The notes: generated by a model from the letters alone, not told the origin. Shown: positions 10,701-19,308, numbered from the stretch's first letter. The stretch: DNA of 64,000 bases from Verrucomicrobiaceae bacterium (GCA_019694165.1 JAIBCL010000010.1:184709-248708), one strand, 5' to 3'. Numbers and translations are program-made.

Positions 10701-13700
10701 CGCTGTGCCAGCGAGCGTGTAGTTCAGCAGGAACGGGAAGGAGCCCGTGCCGCCGCGCGGTGTGAAGCGGAAGGTCGCATTCGTGCTCGGCTCCGCCGCG
10801 TTCGACGTGTTCACCACATCGACGAAAGGCTTGTCCGACGAGTTGTCGTTAATGGTCAATGTCGCGCTGCTCGTGCTGCCGAGGACATAGTTCGTGGCGT
10901 TCGCGCCGATGGTGATCACGCAATCCTCCGGCCCTTCGCCCACACCATCGAAGCGAGGGATGATGGTGATCGCCGCCGAGGTCTTGTTGGCGGGAATCAC
11001 CACCGAGCCAGGCATGAGTTCAAAGTCCACGCCATGCAGCGCCGTGGTGCCCGCGCCGCTGCCGCCGGAGAACGCGTAATACACCGTCAGCGGTGCTGCG
11101 ATGTCGCCGCTGCGAGTGATGACAAACGTGCCCGTGTCCGCCGCTGCGCCCGGCACAGTGAGATCCACCTCGGTCGCCACCGCATCGGTCACGCTCACGT
11201 TCACCGTTTGGGTGTCGTCATCGTAAATGCTCGCCGTGGCCGCAGTCGCCAGCGGATCGATGATGTAGGCCGCGTTCGTGCTGAGCGTGACGACGACTGT
11301 CTCCACGCTTTCGGAGGTGGAGTTGTTGAGCGAGCTGACATTCACCGCCGCTGATGACGCGCCGATAGGAATCGTCACGCTGGTGCCCAAGGCCGTGTAG
11401 TCACTCCCGCTGGTCGCCGTGCCGGTGACGGCAAAATTCACCGTCAGCGCCGCTGTCGTGCTGCCCGTGCGAGAAACCGTGAACACCGCCGACGAGGCAC
11501 TGCCCTCGGTGGTGTCTGGCGTGGTGGCCACGATGCTCACCTTTGGCAAAGGTGTGTCGTCGTCATCAATCACCACGGTCGCGCTTGCCGCCGCTCCCAG
11601 CAGATAACCATTGCCCGCGCCGAGCTGAAGAATCACCGTCTCCGGACCTTCACTGGAAGCGTCCGCCACCGGCGTGACGGTGATGTCCAGCGTGCTCGCA
11701 TCGGCAGGAAAGGTGAAAGTGCTGTATCCCTGCGATCCGGCCACATAGTCCTGCGTGAGATAGTAGTCGTTGGTCGCCGGGGGACCCACGACTCCCTTGG
11801 TCGCACTGCCGCTCACGGTGTTCACATTCACCACCAGCGGTTGTGAGTTGTCGCCCGTGCGCGTGAGGCGGATCAATCCAGGACTCAGCGTGCCCTCGTT
11901 CGCGGTCGGTGTCGGTGCCGTGATCGTCACCATGCTCTGCGCCGTTGCCTCGAAGTTCGCACCCGTGAAACTCGGGCCGACCGTGATGCTGTTGTTGAAC
12001 AACTCGCCAAAGCTGTAGCCGTAGAGCAGCGGCGTGAGCGTGTAGGTATTCGCGGCGAGATTGGGAATCGTGAAGTAGCCATCCGCATCCGTGATCACGC
12101 CATTGGCTCCGTTCGCAGTCATGGTGACGTTTTGCAAACCCGCGCCCAGCAGCGTCACGCGACCGCTGATGGTGAAGGTCGTCGGCGTGCCCACCGTGAT
12201 GAGCAGACTGCGCGTGGTCGCGCCGCCTTTCATATCACTGACCGTGCAGGTGACGATGTAAGTCCCAGCTGTGGTAAACTGACGCGTGATCACATTCGCG
12301 TTTGGCGACACGATCTGCGTTCCACCGCCGAAGTGCTGCCAGTTGTAGGCCAGCGGGTCGCTGTCGGGATCGCTCGCTGTGGCGGTGAAGGTGACCGAGC
12401 CACCCGCCGGCACCACCGTCGCGCTCGCGGCCAGCGACAAGGTGGGACGTTGATTGCCTGGATAGGTTCCCAAGTTCACTTGCACGTCCACATACCGGGG
12501 ATTGTCATTCGCAGCCACCGTCGTCATGTAGATGCCGCTCTCCGTATCGGCAAACGTGGCCCCCAGCGAAACTGGTGCGTCGGTTCGATCATAGGGCGAG
12601 CCGGGTGTGGTGTCGATGAGCTGGAAATTGCTGCCGCCACCATTCGGGAACTTCCAGCCAAGCACCATGCCGTTCTTCGCGAAGGGATTCGAATCCATCT
12701 GCGACCGCACCATGCCCCAGTAAGTGCGCTGCACGTCCTTCACCACGGTCAAAGCATAGCGCCGCGAGGGATCGAGCACCGCGCGATCATAGGCGTAGAT
12801 GCGATACAGGCCCGTCTGCGTCACCGGCTGCACGAACTCCGATGTGAGCCAGCGGATCTGATTCTTGCCCTGTGCATTGTAGTGTCCGCCAGGGAAGGGA
12901 CCGCTGCCCATGATGTCGTAAGTGTCATCGTATTCCGAGTTCGCACCATTACCGATGCTGCTCGTGCCTGCGGTGTCCCAGAAGTTCGAGTGCAGCAGAC
13001 CAAACGAATGCCCGATCTCGTGCGCCCAAGTGCCCGGGCTGTCGTTGCGCAGCCACACCGTGCTGCCCGGCACCGTGGCCAGTCCGCCGTAGCTGCCGGG
13101 GCCGCCGCTGTGGCGCATGATGATGCTGTCGTAGTCATTCGTGTCGTAGCCGAGCTTCCGCGCCTCCGCCCGCGCATCGGAGTGCTCCTGCCCCGTGCCA
13201 CCGATGTCGCCGCCATTGCTCGTGTCGCGATTCACATACCACGCCTCATTGTGCGGCAGCTTGATCACTGGCGTCACCACACCCACCAGCGACAGACGAC
13301 CATACGACGCCTTCGCGTAATGATCCGCCACATCGCGCAGAGTTTGGTAAAGCTTCGCCTCGGTGGACGGCGCGGCGTTTTGATCCGCATACGTCGTGTG
13401 CATCACCAGCACCTTGATGTTGCCCAGCGCAGGCGTGACCGTCGCAGGCAGGATGCCCGAGAACGGCAGCGCACCGCCCGTCACGCCTTCCCCCATCAGC
13501 AGCGTCTGATTTTGCAGCGCTATGTGCGAGCCATCGCAGAAGAAGATGATCTCCGTCGGCGACTCCACCGCATTCGATGCCTCCGTCGCTTGTGCTGGCA
13601 CATCCTTCGGATCCACCGCCGATTTCCCCGACACCGGACACTCCGAAACCACCGGCTTGTCCTTCGGCAAATTCTCCCCGACTTCCAACCGCCGCGTCGG

Positions 13701-14471
13701 CTCATCACTCACCGCAAACTCCGAGTCCATCGCCACGCCATTCACCAGCACGCCCGGCGTGCTGAGCTGGTTCTCGCGCTTGCCATAAACATAAGCGCGA
13801 TACGTCCCACCACCCTTCAGTTCCACTTCGCGGAACATGATCTTCTCCAGCATTCCCGCCTTCTCCTCCGGCGTGCCCGACAGCACCACCTTCCGCCGCT
13901 CAACCGTCGTCTTGTTCAAAGGATGATTCTCCGGCACCCCCATCATCACGCGCATCGCACCGACCGAGTTGAGCCGCTTCTCCAGAAGCGAGACGATGCT
14001 CTCCGGCAACTGCTGCCGCACCACCATCGGCACCGCCGTGCGAATCGCCTCGCGCGGATCATCTTTGATCAACTGCTTAAACACCGGCCGCCGAGCCTCC
14101 GCGAGCGCGATGCCTTCGGCCTCCATCTTTGCCTTTGCCTCCGCATCCGCCGCGACGAAGCGCTTCGACCAGTCCGCAAAGGCCACCGTTGGCTCCGGAT
14201 TCAAACTCGGCGGGACCATCGGAGCCGGTGCAACAGGATGGTTTGTCCCAGACGCCGTTGGAGTGACGACCGCCAAGCTCGGCATCGTCGGCAGCGCAGC
14301 CTTAACGACGGGCTTGGTGCCATGTGCTTTCGTTGTCGCGACTGGTGAGTCGATCTTCGACGTGCGCCACCAGCAGAAAGCCGCGATGGCAACGATGGTC
14401 GCAACGACAACCAGTAGGGGAAGGAAGAATCGTGGGCGCATGGAATTGGAGAGCGGGAGTGCAGGCTTCAT
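4761..14471 (-). CDS. Giant surface-associated metalloprotease with Calx-beta, PKD and propeller modules
   Basis: A protein of 3236 residues from the ATG at 14471; a second ATG at 14441 starts MRPRFFLPLL and is equally plausible. A hydrophobic segment (FFLPLLVVVATIVAIAAF) acts as signal or anchor. A metzincin domain carries HEIGHSFGLLH at residues 484-494, with downstream YDIMGSG as Met-turn, like gametolysin-type M11 peptidases. Next come a PKD-like domain (DNA about 12440-12200), a carboxypeptidase-regulatory-like domain (12180-11960) and about nine Calx-beta repeats (11940-6810). One Calx-beta is interrupted by a six-unit AVGDGG/TSW propeller (about 10660-9840) and another by LamG/DUF1349-like sandwiches (9180-8020). 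Further sandwich domains and a C-terminal domain with DADGDGLMNLLEYAVG and a final FMRVRVTR complete it. The protein probably acts at the cell surface in adhesion and proteolysis. It is divergent from a regulator 76 bp away. Confidence 0.85.
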   Translation of the reverse strand: MKPALPLSNSMRPRFFLPLLVVVATIVAIAAFCWWRTSKIDSPVATTKAHGTKPVVKAALPTMPSLAVVTPTASGTNHPVAPAPMVPPSLNPEPTVAFADWSKRFVAADAEAKAKMEAEGIALAEARRPVFKQLIKDDPREAIRTAVPMVVRQQLPESIVSLLEKRLNSVGAMRVMMGVPENHPLNKTTVERRKVVLSGTPEEKAGMLEKIMFREVELKGGGTYRAYVYGKRENQLSTPGVLVNGVAMDSEFAVSDEPTRRLEVGENLPKDKPVVSECPVSGKSAVDPKDVPAQATEASNAVESPTEIIFFCDGSHIALQNQTLLMGEGVTGGALPFSGILPATVTPALGNIKVLVMHTTYADQNAAPSTEAKLYQTLRDVADHYAKASYGRLSLVGVVTPVIKLPHNEAWYVNRDTSNGGDIGGTGQEHSDARAEARKLGYDTNDYDSIIMRHSGGPGSYGGLATVPGSTVWLRNDSPGTWAHEIGHSFGLLHSNFWDTAGTSSIGNGANSEYDDTYDIMGSGPFPGGHYNAQGKNQIRWLTSEFVQPVTQTGLYRIYAYDRAVLDPSRRYALTVVKDVQRTYWGMVRSQMDSNPFAKNGMVLGWKFPNGGGSNFQLIDTTPGSPYDRTDAPVSLGATFADTESGIYMTTVAANDNPRYVDVQVNLGTYPGNQRPTLSLAASATVVPAGGSVTFTATASDPDSDPLAYNWQHFGGGTQIVSPNANVITRQFTTAGTYIVTCTVSDMKGGATTRSLLITVGTPTTFTISGRVTLLGAGLQNVTMTANGANGVITDADGYFTIPNLAANTYTLTPLLYGYSFGELFNNSITVGPSFTGANFEATAQSMVTITAPTPTANEGTLSPGLIRLTRTGDNSQPLVVNVNTVSGSATKGVVGPPATNDYYLTQDYVAGSQGYSTFTFPADASTLDITVTPVADASSEGPETVILQLGAGNGYLLGAAASATVVIDDDDTPLPKVSIVATTPDTTEGSASSAVFTVSRTGSTTAALTVNFAVTGTATSGSDYTALGTSVTIPIGASSAAVNVSSLNNSTSESVETVVVTLSTNAAYIIDPLATAATASIYDDDTQTVNVSVTDAVATEVDLTVPGAAADTGTFVITRSGDIAAPLTVYYAFSGGSGAGTTALHGVDFELMPGSVVIPANKTSAAITIIPRFDGVGEGPEDCVITIGANATNYVLGSTSSATLTINDNSSDKPFVDVVNTSNAAEPSTNATFRFTPRGGTGSFPFLLNYTLAGTATNGTDYETVSWWLPQTSGSTANLNAVFAVSSTAQWAVGDGGVILKGDGTSWTSQTSGVTTVLRGVWGTSTTNLYAVGDGGVILRSTNGTSWTTMSSGTTSNLRAIWGSGTTNIFAVGDGGLILRSTNGTSWAVLNSGTSNQLRAVYGSANTNVWFVGASGTVLFWNNTTMTTIAAGTTAQLNGVYSSASNSTVAVGAGGLLIRGGSTGTWTQQASLNSFDLNGVWGSGSSNVFISGANSTQMLTTGATNLSYVNLSAFGSFNAVHGTGTTLAWSVGANGAIFKRDTSTGVNAPTTLVMSSGAATYDVTLRTKDDAVAEDRETITLSIDASANYQTFVSSSSAMAWMNDNDNVNTVFADVQVGNNTTGGATNSAAEGGSITPVKFYINRTGSTAAALTVNLSYSGTATNGTDYTAPASVTIPAAALGVDVPVTITNDNDVEGTETIILNIDPGSYARGTGATMYITDNETPTQTVAFTANSSRGLESVTAPVIEVRLAASATAPVSVEYLLDSGSRASSTTTTNTETLAYWLRIVKTGTTFVSSASNDGVTWTQLDSQSITGFTATSYLAGLCVASAANPALNTATFDNVTVNGLSGGSLGTITSADVGAVGTAGSYAEASGTYTVTGSGSIGSTADAFRYVWFPVNSSSNCTIVARVLTQSPGSQTTAQAGIMIRESTTANVRSFTAMHVPSTGRVSARRTTVAGSTSSVTANSMLRPRWVRLQRVGDLFTSSWSPDGATWTTVGTPQTMALAPDVLAGLAVCSKNDTATTLTTATFDNVSLTGSPTLLGRTVGFVNAQGTDNLNVGVYTLSAAGSQIGGTEDEGHFVSAPVSGDFTLIARVLTQTGGASNAQAGIMVRESANYRTRCLYLGSVANSGLEFIYRNTGVTTGYGAGVDFSLPTGTLNFAVDDQFKYIPLSIINDTIDEGIDNLCITLRNANGAVIGTPSQHIYTIVDDDAPPTNLYVGFSATSSTVTEGAGTAQLAISLSSPATTALSVNYTTADGTALNPGDYTTTSGTLNFAAGETVQYISVPITNDTDMEAAETLTVTLSSPGSGLALGTQSVHTLTITDDDAPAVSIAGTDSLANESGDPGQFTLTRTGPTTSALSVNIALSSTAVNGTDYATISTTQTIPAGQSTLAIAVTPIQNALNEGTKLVVADVVAGGGYVIGSNFTSMVVLTDDDRSTVTIAANDASASETPGNPGQFTVTRTAPTGVTLTVNLAISGTASNGADYTSVAASIAFASGETSKTITISPVDDASIEGPEDVTIALDVGSYDIGAASFANVTIADNDNAPSIFISSPTGQGPVIAATNGIILSASVTDDGLPAAVTQTWSLVSGPGTANIESPNATTTAVTFSAPGTYLMRITATDTQFTVSDQVTIVVGSAPIAANWLTQDMTPSSARRGQSLEYNGVATVTGTGAGYATSGNDAAHVMVRPITGNGSVVARLTSVSSSTALSGLTIRDSLARGCKRVVFGYIPGTGLQFRVRTTLGAGGNSDTVTTTTSLTLPLWLKLERDATTNIITGSYSTNGTTWTTAGTSVALTLLNSEAQYGLTTTSNSTASTATGVFDNVALTPAPSGVALYNEDNGTTQNPAGSGSFDGTTYTVAGGTNGYFYGWQYYGDIDVRCRLVTYSSGAGSSSGGLRITESIEGGAYSHYGKKPTDAFNGYYWVSIAASASTPGIPSGVGAGNWIRLVRRGNSVTAYRATHNSGTGGPNAWTQVGQPQTIIMTTPVWVGFYVDNSSGVGLNTATFTNLTIDGVNKAPVISATATGSITPITLDGTITDDSLPNAFTSLWSTRSGPSGLTFANASLVDTTATLTNSGTYGLRLTADDTGTKSFFDIDFPAYTGPFAQWLGQNSVGNANNLLAEATLDADGDGLMNLLEYAVGTNGVITNTSPQVVQLTPVSSSNYLRLTIPKNPAATDVTFIVEASSDLVNWSSAGLVIETNTSTQLVVRDNVAVSANNKRFMRVRVTR
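9840..10660 (-). repeat. Tandem propeller repeats inside a Calx-beta domain
   Basis: Within the giant gene, units of about 40-43 codons repeat: AVGDGGVILKGDGTSW, AVGDGGVILRSTNGTSW, AVGDGGLILRSTNGTSW, then more degenerate units with FVGASG, AVGAGG and SVGANG. These look like YCF48/WD-type blades. They separate the two halves of one Calx-beta domain (TNGTDYETVS before, VTLRTKDDAVAEDRETITL after). Confidence 0.7.
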
Positions 14472-14547
14472 AGACTCTGCCGCATGGGGACGCGTTAGCC
14501 ATGATTTTTCGTCGCCCTGGCCGACAAACCCGGCTAGTCTGATTTCG
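14472..14547. promoter_or_regulatory. Shared divergent promoter region, giant protease / regulator
   Basis: Only 76 bp separate the starts of the giant protease gene (minus) and the GntR/LacI-type regulator (plus), so both promoters and any operator must lie here or in the 5' coding ends. An imperfect inverted pair, GTTAGCC (about 14504-14510) and GGCTAGT (about 14532-14538), is visible. TAGTCT next to the regulator start is a weak -10 candidate. Confidence 0.4.
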
Positions 14548-15633
14548 ATGAAACCCCTGCGCCGCCAAAGCCTCGTCGAGCAAACCGCCGACCATCTCCG
14601 CGATGGCTTCCGCACCGGACGCTGGAGCGGGAAGCTGCCCGGCGTGCTCAGTCTCTCCAAGGCCCTGGGCGTCTCGCGCGATACGATCCGTGAGGCCGTG
14701 TGGCTGCTGGAGGAGGAAGGCGCGCTCAAGGCCAGCGGCGCTGGGAAGAGCCGCGTCATCGTGCCCGGCCGGAAGAAGGCCACGCATCGCCGCGTCCTGC
14801 GCGTTGCCTTGCTGCTCTACAGTCCGCTCAGCCAGGACAACTCCCAATCACAAGAACTGATCCTCAGCATCAAGCACGGCGTGGAGCAGGCAGGACATGT
14901 CTTCGTCATCTGTCCCAAGACCATCGAAGACCTCGGCAACAACACCGCCCGCTTGTCCCGCGTGATCAACGAGATGGAGGCCGATGCGTGGATGGTCTAT
15001 TCCGGCACGCGCGAGGTTTACGAGTGGTTCGCCAAGTCATCGCTTCCAGTCTTCGCCCTCGGAGGACGCTCGCTCGGCTTGTCCATGGCTGGTTCACGCA
15101 CCGACCTCAGCAGCGCGATGAGCGAAGCCGTGGATGCGCTGGTCGAGCGCGGCCATCGTCGCATCGTCCTCATCTGCCAGAGCATCTGGCGACAGCCCTC
15201 CTTGGGGCTGGCCGCACAGGCGTTCGTCAATCGACTGTCACAACACAGCCTCAAGCCCGACGTGGCCTACAACGTCCCTGATTGGCCCGAGTCCGCCGAG
15301 GGATTGCAAAAGCTGCTCAAAGCCCTCTTCTTCGCCACGCCCCCGACCGCGCTGCTCCTCCACGAGCCGATGCTCGCACCTCCCACGCTCGCCTTCCTCG
15401 CCGGACGCGGCTTGAAAGTGCCCGGAGATGTCTCGGTGATCAATCTGATGCCCGATCCCGCGCTCGCCTGGTATCGCCCCGAACTCGCGCACTTCGACTG
15501 GCCGCTGCTTCCTCATGTGCATCGCGCTGTCCGCTGGGTCGAAGTAGTCGCTCTCGGCAAAGCAGACAAGGAAGCCATCACCGTGTCCGCGAAGTTTGTG
15601 CCTGCGGGAACGATTGGGAAAGCAACCAAGTAG
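14548..15633 (+). CDS. GntR-type HTH / LacI-type ligand-binding transcriptional regulator
   Basis: A 361-residue protein. Residues 1-75 form a GntR-family winged helix (QSLVEQTADHLRDGF, SRDTIREAVWLLEEEG). Residues from about 85 form a periplasmic-binding-protein-like domain as in LacI/GalR (LRVALLLYSPL, VDALVERGHRRIVLIC, LKVPGDVSVINL). This chimeric arrangement is known from AraR-like sugar regulators and is common in Verrucomicrobiota. The ligand is probably a sugar or glycan fragment; this is inference. The start is the first ATG giving the complete HTH. It is divergent from the giant protease gene, which suggests control of that gene and of itself. Confidence 0.8.
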   Translation: MKPLRRQSLVEQTADHLRDGFRTGRWSGKLPGVLSLSKALGVSRDTIREAVWLLEEEGALKASGAGKSRVIVPGRKKATHRRVLRVALLLYSPLSQDNSQSQELILSIKHGVEQAGHVFVICPKTIEDLGNNTARLSRVINEMEADAWMVYSGTREVYEWFAKSSLPVFALGGRSLGLSMAGSRTDLSSAMSEAVDALVERGHRRIVLICQSIWRQPSLGLAAQAFVNRLSQHSLKPDVAYNVPDWPESAEGLQKLLKALFFATPPTALLLHEPMLAPPTLAFLAGRGLKVPGDVSVINLMPDPALAWYRPELAHFDWPLLPHVHRAVRWVEVVALGKADKEAITVSAKFVPAGTIGKATK

Positions 15634-15651
15634 CGAGTGCTCTCTTCACGG

Positions 15652-15676
15652 AGTGTAGTCCCGGGCTTTAGCCCGC
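15652..15676. terminator. Palindromic CGGGCTTTAGCCCG between convergent genes
   Basis: GTAGTCCCGGGCTTTAGCCC lies 20 bp after the regulator stop. CGGGCT and AGCCCG at 15662-15675 form a six-bp stem with a two-nt loop, followed by CCAAAATTTTG. It sits between convergent genes and can terminate in both directions. Confidence 0.45.
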
Positions 15677-15794
15677 CAAAATTTTGCCACCACGCTGTGA
15701 TGAGTTGCCGCAACAGGCCCATTCCGACGTCAGCTCAAACGGCATGAAGACCACCGTCACGGCCCCCAAGATCATTCGCCACACATCGCCTCAC

Positions 15795-18700
15795 TCATTT
15801 TGTTACCTTCTCCGCCTCACCGTGGGCATCGCTGCTCGCGTCCTTCGGTGCAGTGGCTTTGGTTCTCGAGGAAAGATAAGCGATGAGGTCGCGCAGCATC
15901 GTGGGTGGCAAGGCCATGCCCATCGGCGGCATGGCGGACACGGGTGGGGCGATGGTCTTCACGTTGGTGCGCGGATGCGTGGCCTCTTTGCCATCGGCAG
16001 TCACCACGGTGATAGACTCCTTTGTGTCCGCAGAGATACGACCCACGACGAGCGTGCCATCGTTCAGCGTGACGCTGGACAGGCCATAGCCTGCGGCGAT
16101 TTCGGCATTCGGATTCACCAGCGACTCGACGATCTTCTCCGGTTTGAGTCGCTCGCCGACGAGTTCGAGCGGTGGTCCCTGGATGCCGCCGTCCTTGCCC
16201 ATCTTGTGACACTGCATGCAGCCGCCTTGATTGCGGAAGACGAACTCGCCCTGCTTGATGTCCCCACCGAACATGCCGAGCCGCTGCACCGCATCCATCG
16301 AGCTGGCTGCGTAAGTCGCGGCGGCATGTTTGGCGGCGTCGTTGCTCGACGACTGCAAGGCGAGGAAGAGATCGAGCCACAGTTCTTTGCGCAAACCATT
16401 CGTCTCGCGCTTGGTCCAGCGGTCGAGCGCTTCGGCGGGTTGTTCAGCGGCAATGACTTCCAAACCCGCGCGCGCGGCAGCGGGCGGCGCGGTGTCGGCG
16501 GCTTTGCGCGCGGCGACGAGGACGCCATCGAGTTTCAGTGCTTGCCCATGTCGCAGTGACGCGCCCACGACTTCTGGCTGCTTGTCCGTGAAGTGCGAAG
16601 GAAGGAGTCCGCGAGCCTGATCGGGAGCGGACTTTACGAGGCTGTCGAGCGCAGCGACACGAACAGCGGGCTGTTGCTTCGTGTTGTTGACCAGCGTTAC
16701 AAGCGTCTGCGAATCCAGCACGGTGCCCGTTTCATCCGCGAGCTTCAATGCCAGCGCGGCGAGCTTAGGCGGAGGTGTCGAAGCGAGGAATTGCTTCAAG
16801 TCAGCACCGATGACTTCGCCCAGTGCCTTCATGCTGCGCGCCTCGCCAGGGATCGGACGATAACCGCCAAGCACCGGATCAGCCGTGATCTTCTTCTCCC
16901 ACATGCGCAGCCCATGCAGCGCCGCCTCGCGCACGCTGAGATCGAGCGAACCACTAGCCGCGTGTTGCAGCAGCAGCTTGGCGTGATCTGCGGTGCCCTT
17001 GCGATAGCTGGCGCAGATGACGCGACGCTGCACGAGCGGCGGCATGTCAGCGTCGGGCTTTAACTTTGCCAACGCATCGCCTGCCTCAGTGTCGAGCGCC
17101 GCGGTGTCGTAGATCGCGCGAATGGCTTCATTGCGAATGTCCGCATCGGCATCGGTCAGGAAGCGCGCGAGTTCCTTGCTGCCCTGATGACGAAGCTGAA
17201 GCAGCGACAGCAGACGCAGTTCTTGGCTCGCATCGCTGGCAAGTGCCACCGCGCTCTCGACGGTGCCCAGCCGTTTCAACGCGGTGCCGCAAGCATGACG
17301 CAGCACGAGATCAACACTCGACGCGGCACCATTCGCTTTCGCCACTTCGATCACGGCCGCAATCGCCGCCTTGTCACCCGGCTTCGCCACACGACTCAGC
17401 GAAATCGCAGCCAGCGAACGCACGCGCGGCGACTCATCGCGAAGCAGTTCAAGCAAGCGCGCACGCGCGGTCTCATCCACATCTCCCAGCGCACGCGCAG
17501 CATTCGCGCGCAACTCCACATCCTTGTCCTTCGAGAGTTCGAGTAACGATGTCAGCGCACTCGCATTCTTCTGACGCGCAAGCTGTCCCAATCCCCACAC
17601 GCCATGCAGACGTGCCGTGGTCTTCAGCGATGCATCCATCGCGATGCCGACCAGCGCATCGGTCTCACCTCGCTTCACGAGTTCGATTTGCGCCATCTGT
17701 CGCAGGCGACGATCCGGCGAGCGCATCGCGGCCACGAGTTGCTCGGTGCTGTCCCCATGCACGCCACGTTTGAAGCGCGCGGCCATCTCGGCGGCGGTAG
17801 CTTGCAGTGTTTTGTCGGTTGGCGTCAGCGTGTGGATCGCACCGTTGTCATTGACCGTCCAGCCGCCGCCGAAGTCGCAGATGTAGATCTTGCCATCGTA
17901 GCCCTGCTCCACATCGCTCGCGCCCGCACCCTCGACGAGCACGTCGGCGCTATCGAGCGCATAGCCCGCGCCCGAGTTCTTCACGCCGATCGCATGAATC
18001 TTGCAGCTCTGCGGCGCGCCGCCGTAGTCCACGAGCAGCAGCTTACTGCGCAGGTCCGCAGGCGCAGCCTCACCCGTGTTCCACGCGACGCCCGATGGAC
18101 CGCGTCCGACATTCGCCGCTGGAGGATAGATCCACTGCGGACGATCTGCCGCCTCCGCCGCAAACATGTTTTCCGCGACCCACACGCTGATCTTCGGATG
18201 GAAGTCGCCCCAGTCCATGTGGTCCACGTATTGATGAGCGCACTGATGGCTCATGTCCCAGCCCGAGTCCGTGCCTTCCAGCGCATAGACCATGCGCGCC
18301 TTGTCGCCGATGTCGCCCGTGTTGTCGAAGGTGAAGAGATTGCCGTTCTCATCGAAGGCCAGCTCCGTCGGATTGCGCAGGCCATGGCAGAACACCTCGA
18401 AGCCGGTGCCATCCGACTCGCAGCGGAAGATCGCGCCACGACTCGACTCAGCGAGCACCTCGCCTTCCTTCGTCGTCACGTGATAGCCGCGATCGCCGAT
18501 GGTGAAATACAAGCGCCCGTCGGGCCCGCGCACGAGACCGTGCAGATCGTGACCGATGAACGACACGCGCACACCGAAGCCTGCGAGCACCGAGTCATTT
18601 GTGTCCGCGATGCCATCGTCGTTCGTGTCCGTGAGTTTGCGCAGGCTCGGAATGCAGGTGAAATACACCGCGTCATCTTCCGGCAACACGGAGAAGCCGA

Positions 18701-19193
18701 TGCCATCGAGCTGCTCATAAAAGCTGTCCGCGAAGACCGTGCGCTTGTCCGCCGCGCCATTGCCATCGCTGTCTTCCAAGCGAATCAGACGATCCGGCGT
18801 GTTCGTCCAGAAGCCCTCCGGCACGCGACCAGGAATCGAGATTTGCAGCTTCGCGCGATCTTCGAGCGTCTGCGATTGGAAGTCGCCGCGAATGAATTCG
18901 TTGATGCCACGAAGATCCGCCGTGCCCTGCCACAAACGATTCGCCTCAGCGACAAAGATGCGCCCTTTGCGATCAATGCCAAAGCTCCCCGGATTTTGCA
19001 CAAACGGAAACCGCACCCACGTCTGCGCGCTCAGTCCCGGATGCTTCACCACACCGGGGAAGGCTCCTGGCTGATTCGACATCGGCGGCATGTCCTTCAC
19101 GATCGGGCGAAAACGCTGCTGCATCTCCTGCACGGTGAGTGCGGATGCGGCGGTAGCGACGAGAGAGGCGAGAAGAAGATGGCGAAGGGTCAT
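15795..19193 (-). CDS. PVC-type heme-binding CxxCH protein with propeller and HEAT repeats
   Basis: A protein of 1132 residues from the ATG with signal peptide MTLRHLLLASLVATAASA; longer upstream starts lack a signal. An N-terminal six-bladed-propeller dehydrogenase-like domain (PGSFGIDRKGRIFVAEANRL, LIRLEDSDGNGAADK, FHPKISVWVAENMFA) is followed by a HEAT-repeat solenoid from about residue 490 to 900 (RANAARALGDVDETARARLL). The C-terminal cytochrome c domain has CMQCH at 992-996 and a later MPPMGMALPP stretch that may give the distal methionine. The family is typical of Planctomycetota and Verrucomicrobiota and is presumed to oxidise sugars or other substrates in the periplasm. It is the last gene of a minus-strand run, 115 bp after the GH51-like gene. 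Confidence 0.85.
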   Translation of the reverse strand: MTLRHLLLASLVATAASALTVQEMQQRFRPIVKDMPPMSNQPGAFPGVVKHPGLSAQTWVRFPFVQNPGSFGIDRKGRIFVAEANRLWQGTADLRGINEFIRGDFQSQTLEDRAKLQISIPGRVPEGFWTNTPDRLIRLEDSDGNGAADKRTVFADSFYEQLDGIGFSVLPEDDAVYFTCIPSLRKLTDTNDDGIADTNDSVLAGFGVRVSFIGHDLHGLVRGPDGRLYFTIGDRGYHVTTKEGEVLAESSRGAIFRCESDGTGFEVFCHGLRNPTELAFDENGNLFTFDNTGDIGDKARMVYALEGTDSGWDMSHQCAHQYVDHMDWGDFHPKISVWVAENMFAAEAADRPQWIYPPAANVGRGPSGVAWNTGEAAPADLRSKLLLVDYGGAPQSCKIHAIGVKNSGAGYALDSADVLVEGAGASDVEQGYDGKIYICDFGGGWTVNDNGAIHTLTPTDKTLQATAAEMAARFKRGVHGDSTEQLVAAMRSPDRRLRQMAQIELVKRGETDALVGIAMDASLKTTARLHGVWGLGQLARQKNASALTSLLELSKDKDVELRANAARALGDVDETARARLLELLRDESPRVRSLAAISLSRVAKPGDKAAIAAVIEVAKANGAASSVDLVLRHACGTALKRLGTVESAVALASDASQELRLLSLLQLRHQGSKELARFLTDADADIRNEAIRAIYDTAALDTEAGDALAKLKPDADMPPLVQRRVICASYRKGTADHAKLLLQHAASGSLDLSVREAALHGLRMWEKKITADPVLGGYRPIPGEARSMKALGEVIGADLKQFLASTPPPKLAALALKLADETGTVLDSQTLVTLVNNTKQQPAVRVAALDSLVKSAPDQARGLLPSHFTDKQPEVVGASLRHGQALKLDGVLVAARKAADTAPPAAARAGLEVIAAEQPAEALDRWTKRETNGLRKELWLDLFLALQSSSNDAAKHAAATYAASSMDAVQRLGMFGGDIKQGEFVFRNQGGCMQCHKMGKDGGIQGPPLELVGERLKPEKIVESLVNPNAEIAAGYGLSSVTLNDGTLVVGRISADTKESITVVTADGKEATHPRTNVKTIAPPVSAMPPMGMALPPTMLRDLIAYLSSRTKATAPKDASSDAHGEAEKVTK

Positions 19194-19308
19194 CGGTTTT
19201 TGCACGGAATCACTGCCGTGCCAGGGTTTGTTTGCCGTCAGTAATTGAGGCGACGGCAATGAGAAAGCTACGTTCCCTGCGGGCAAAAGGGCGCCATTGC
19301 AACCGTGT

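Noticed and set aside
12132..14348. Open frame of 738 codons antisense to the giant protease
   Set aside because: Arginine/histidine-rich with no motifs; the minus strand carries a metzincin motif and PKD domain.
17604..19244. Open frame of 546 codons antisense to the PVC heme protein
   Set aside because: Low complexity and lacking signal or domain; propeller and HEAT repeats are on the minus strand.
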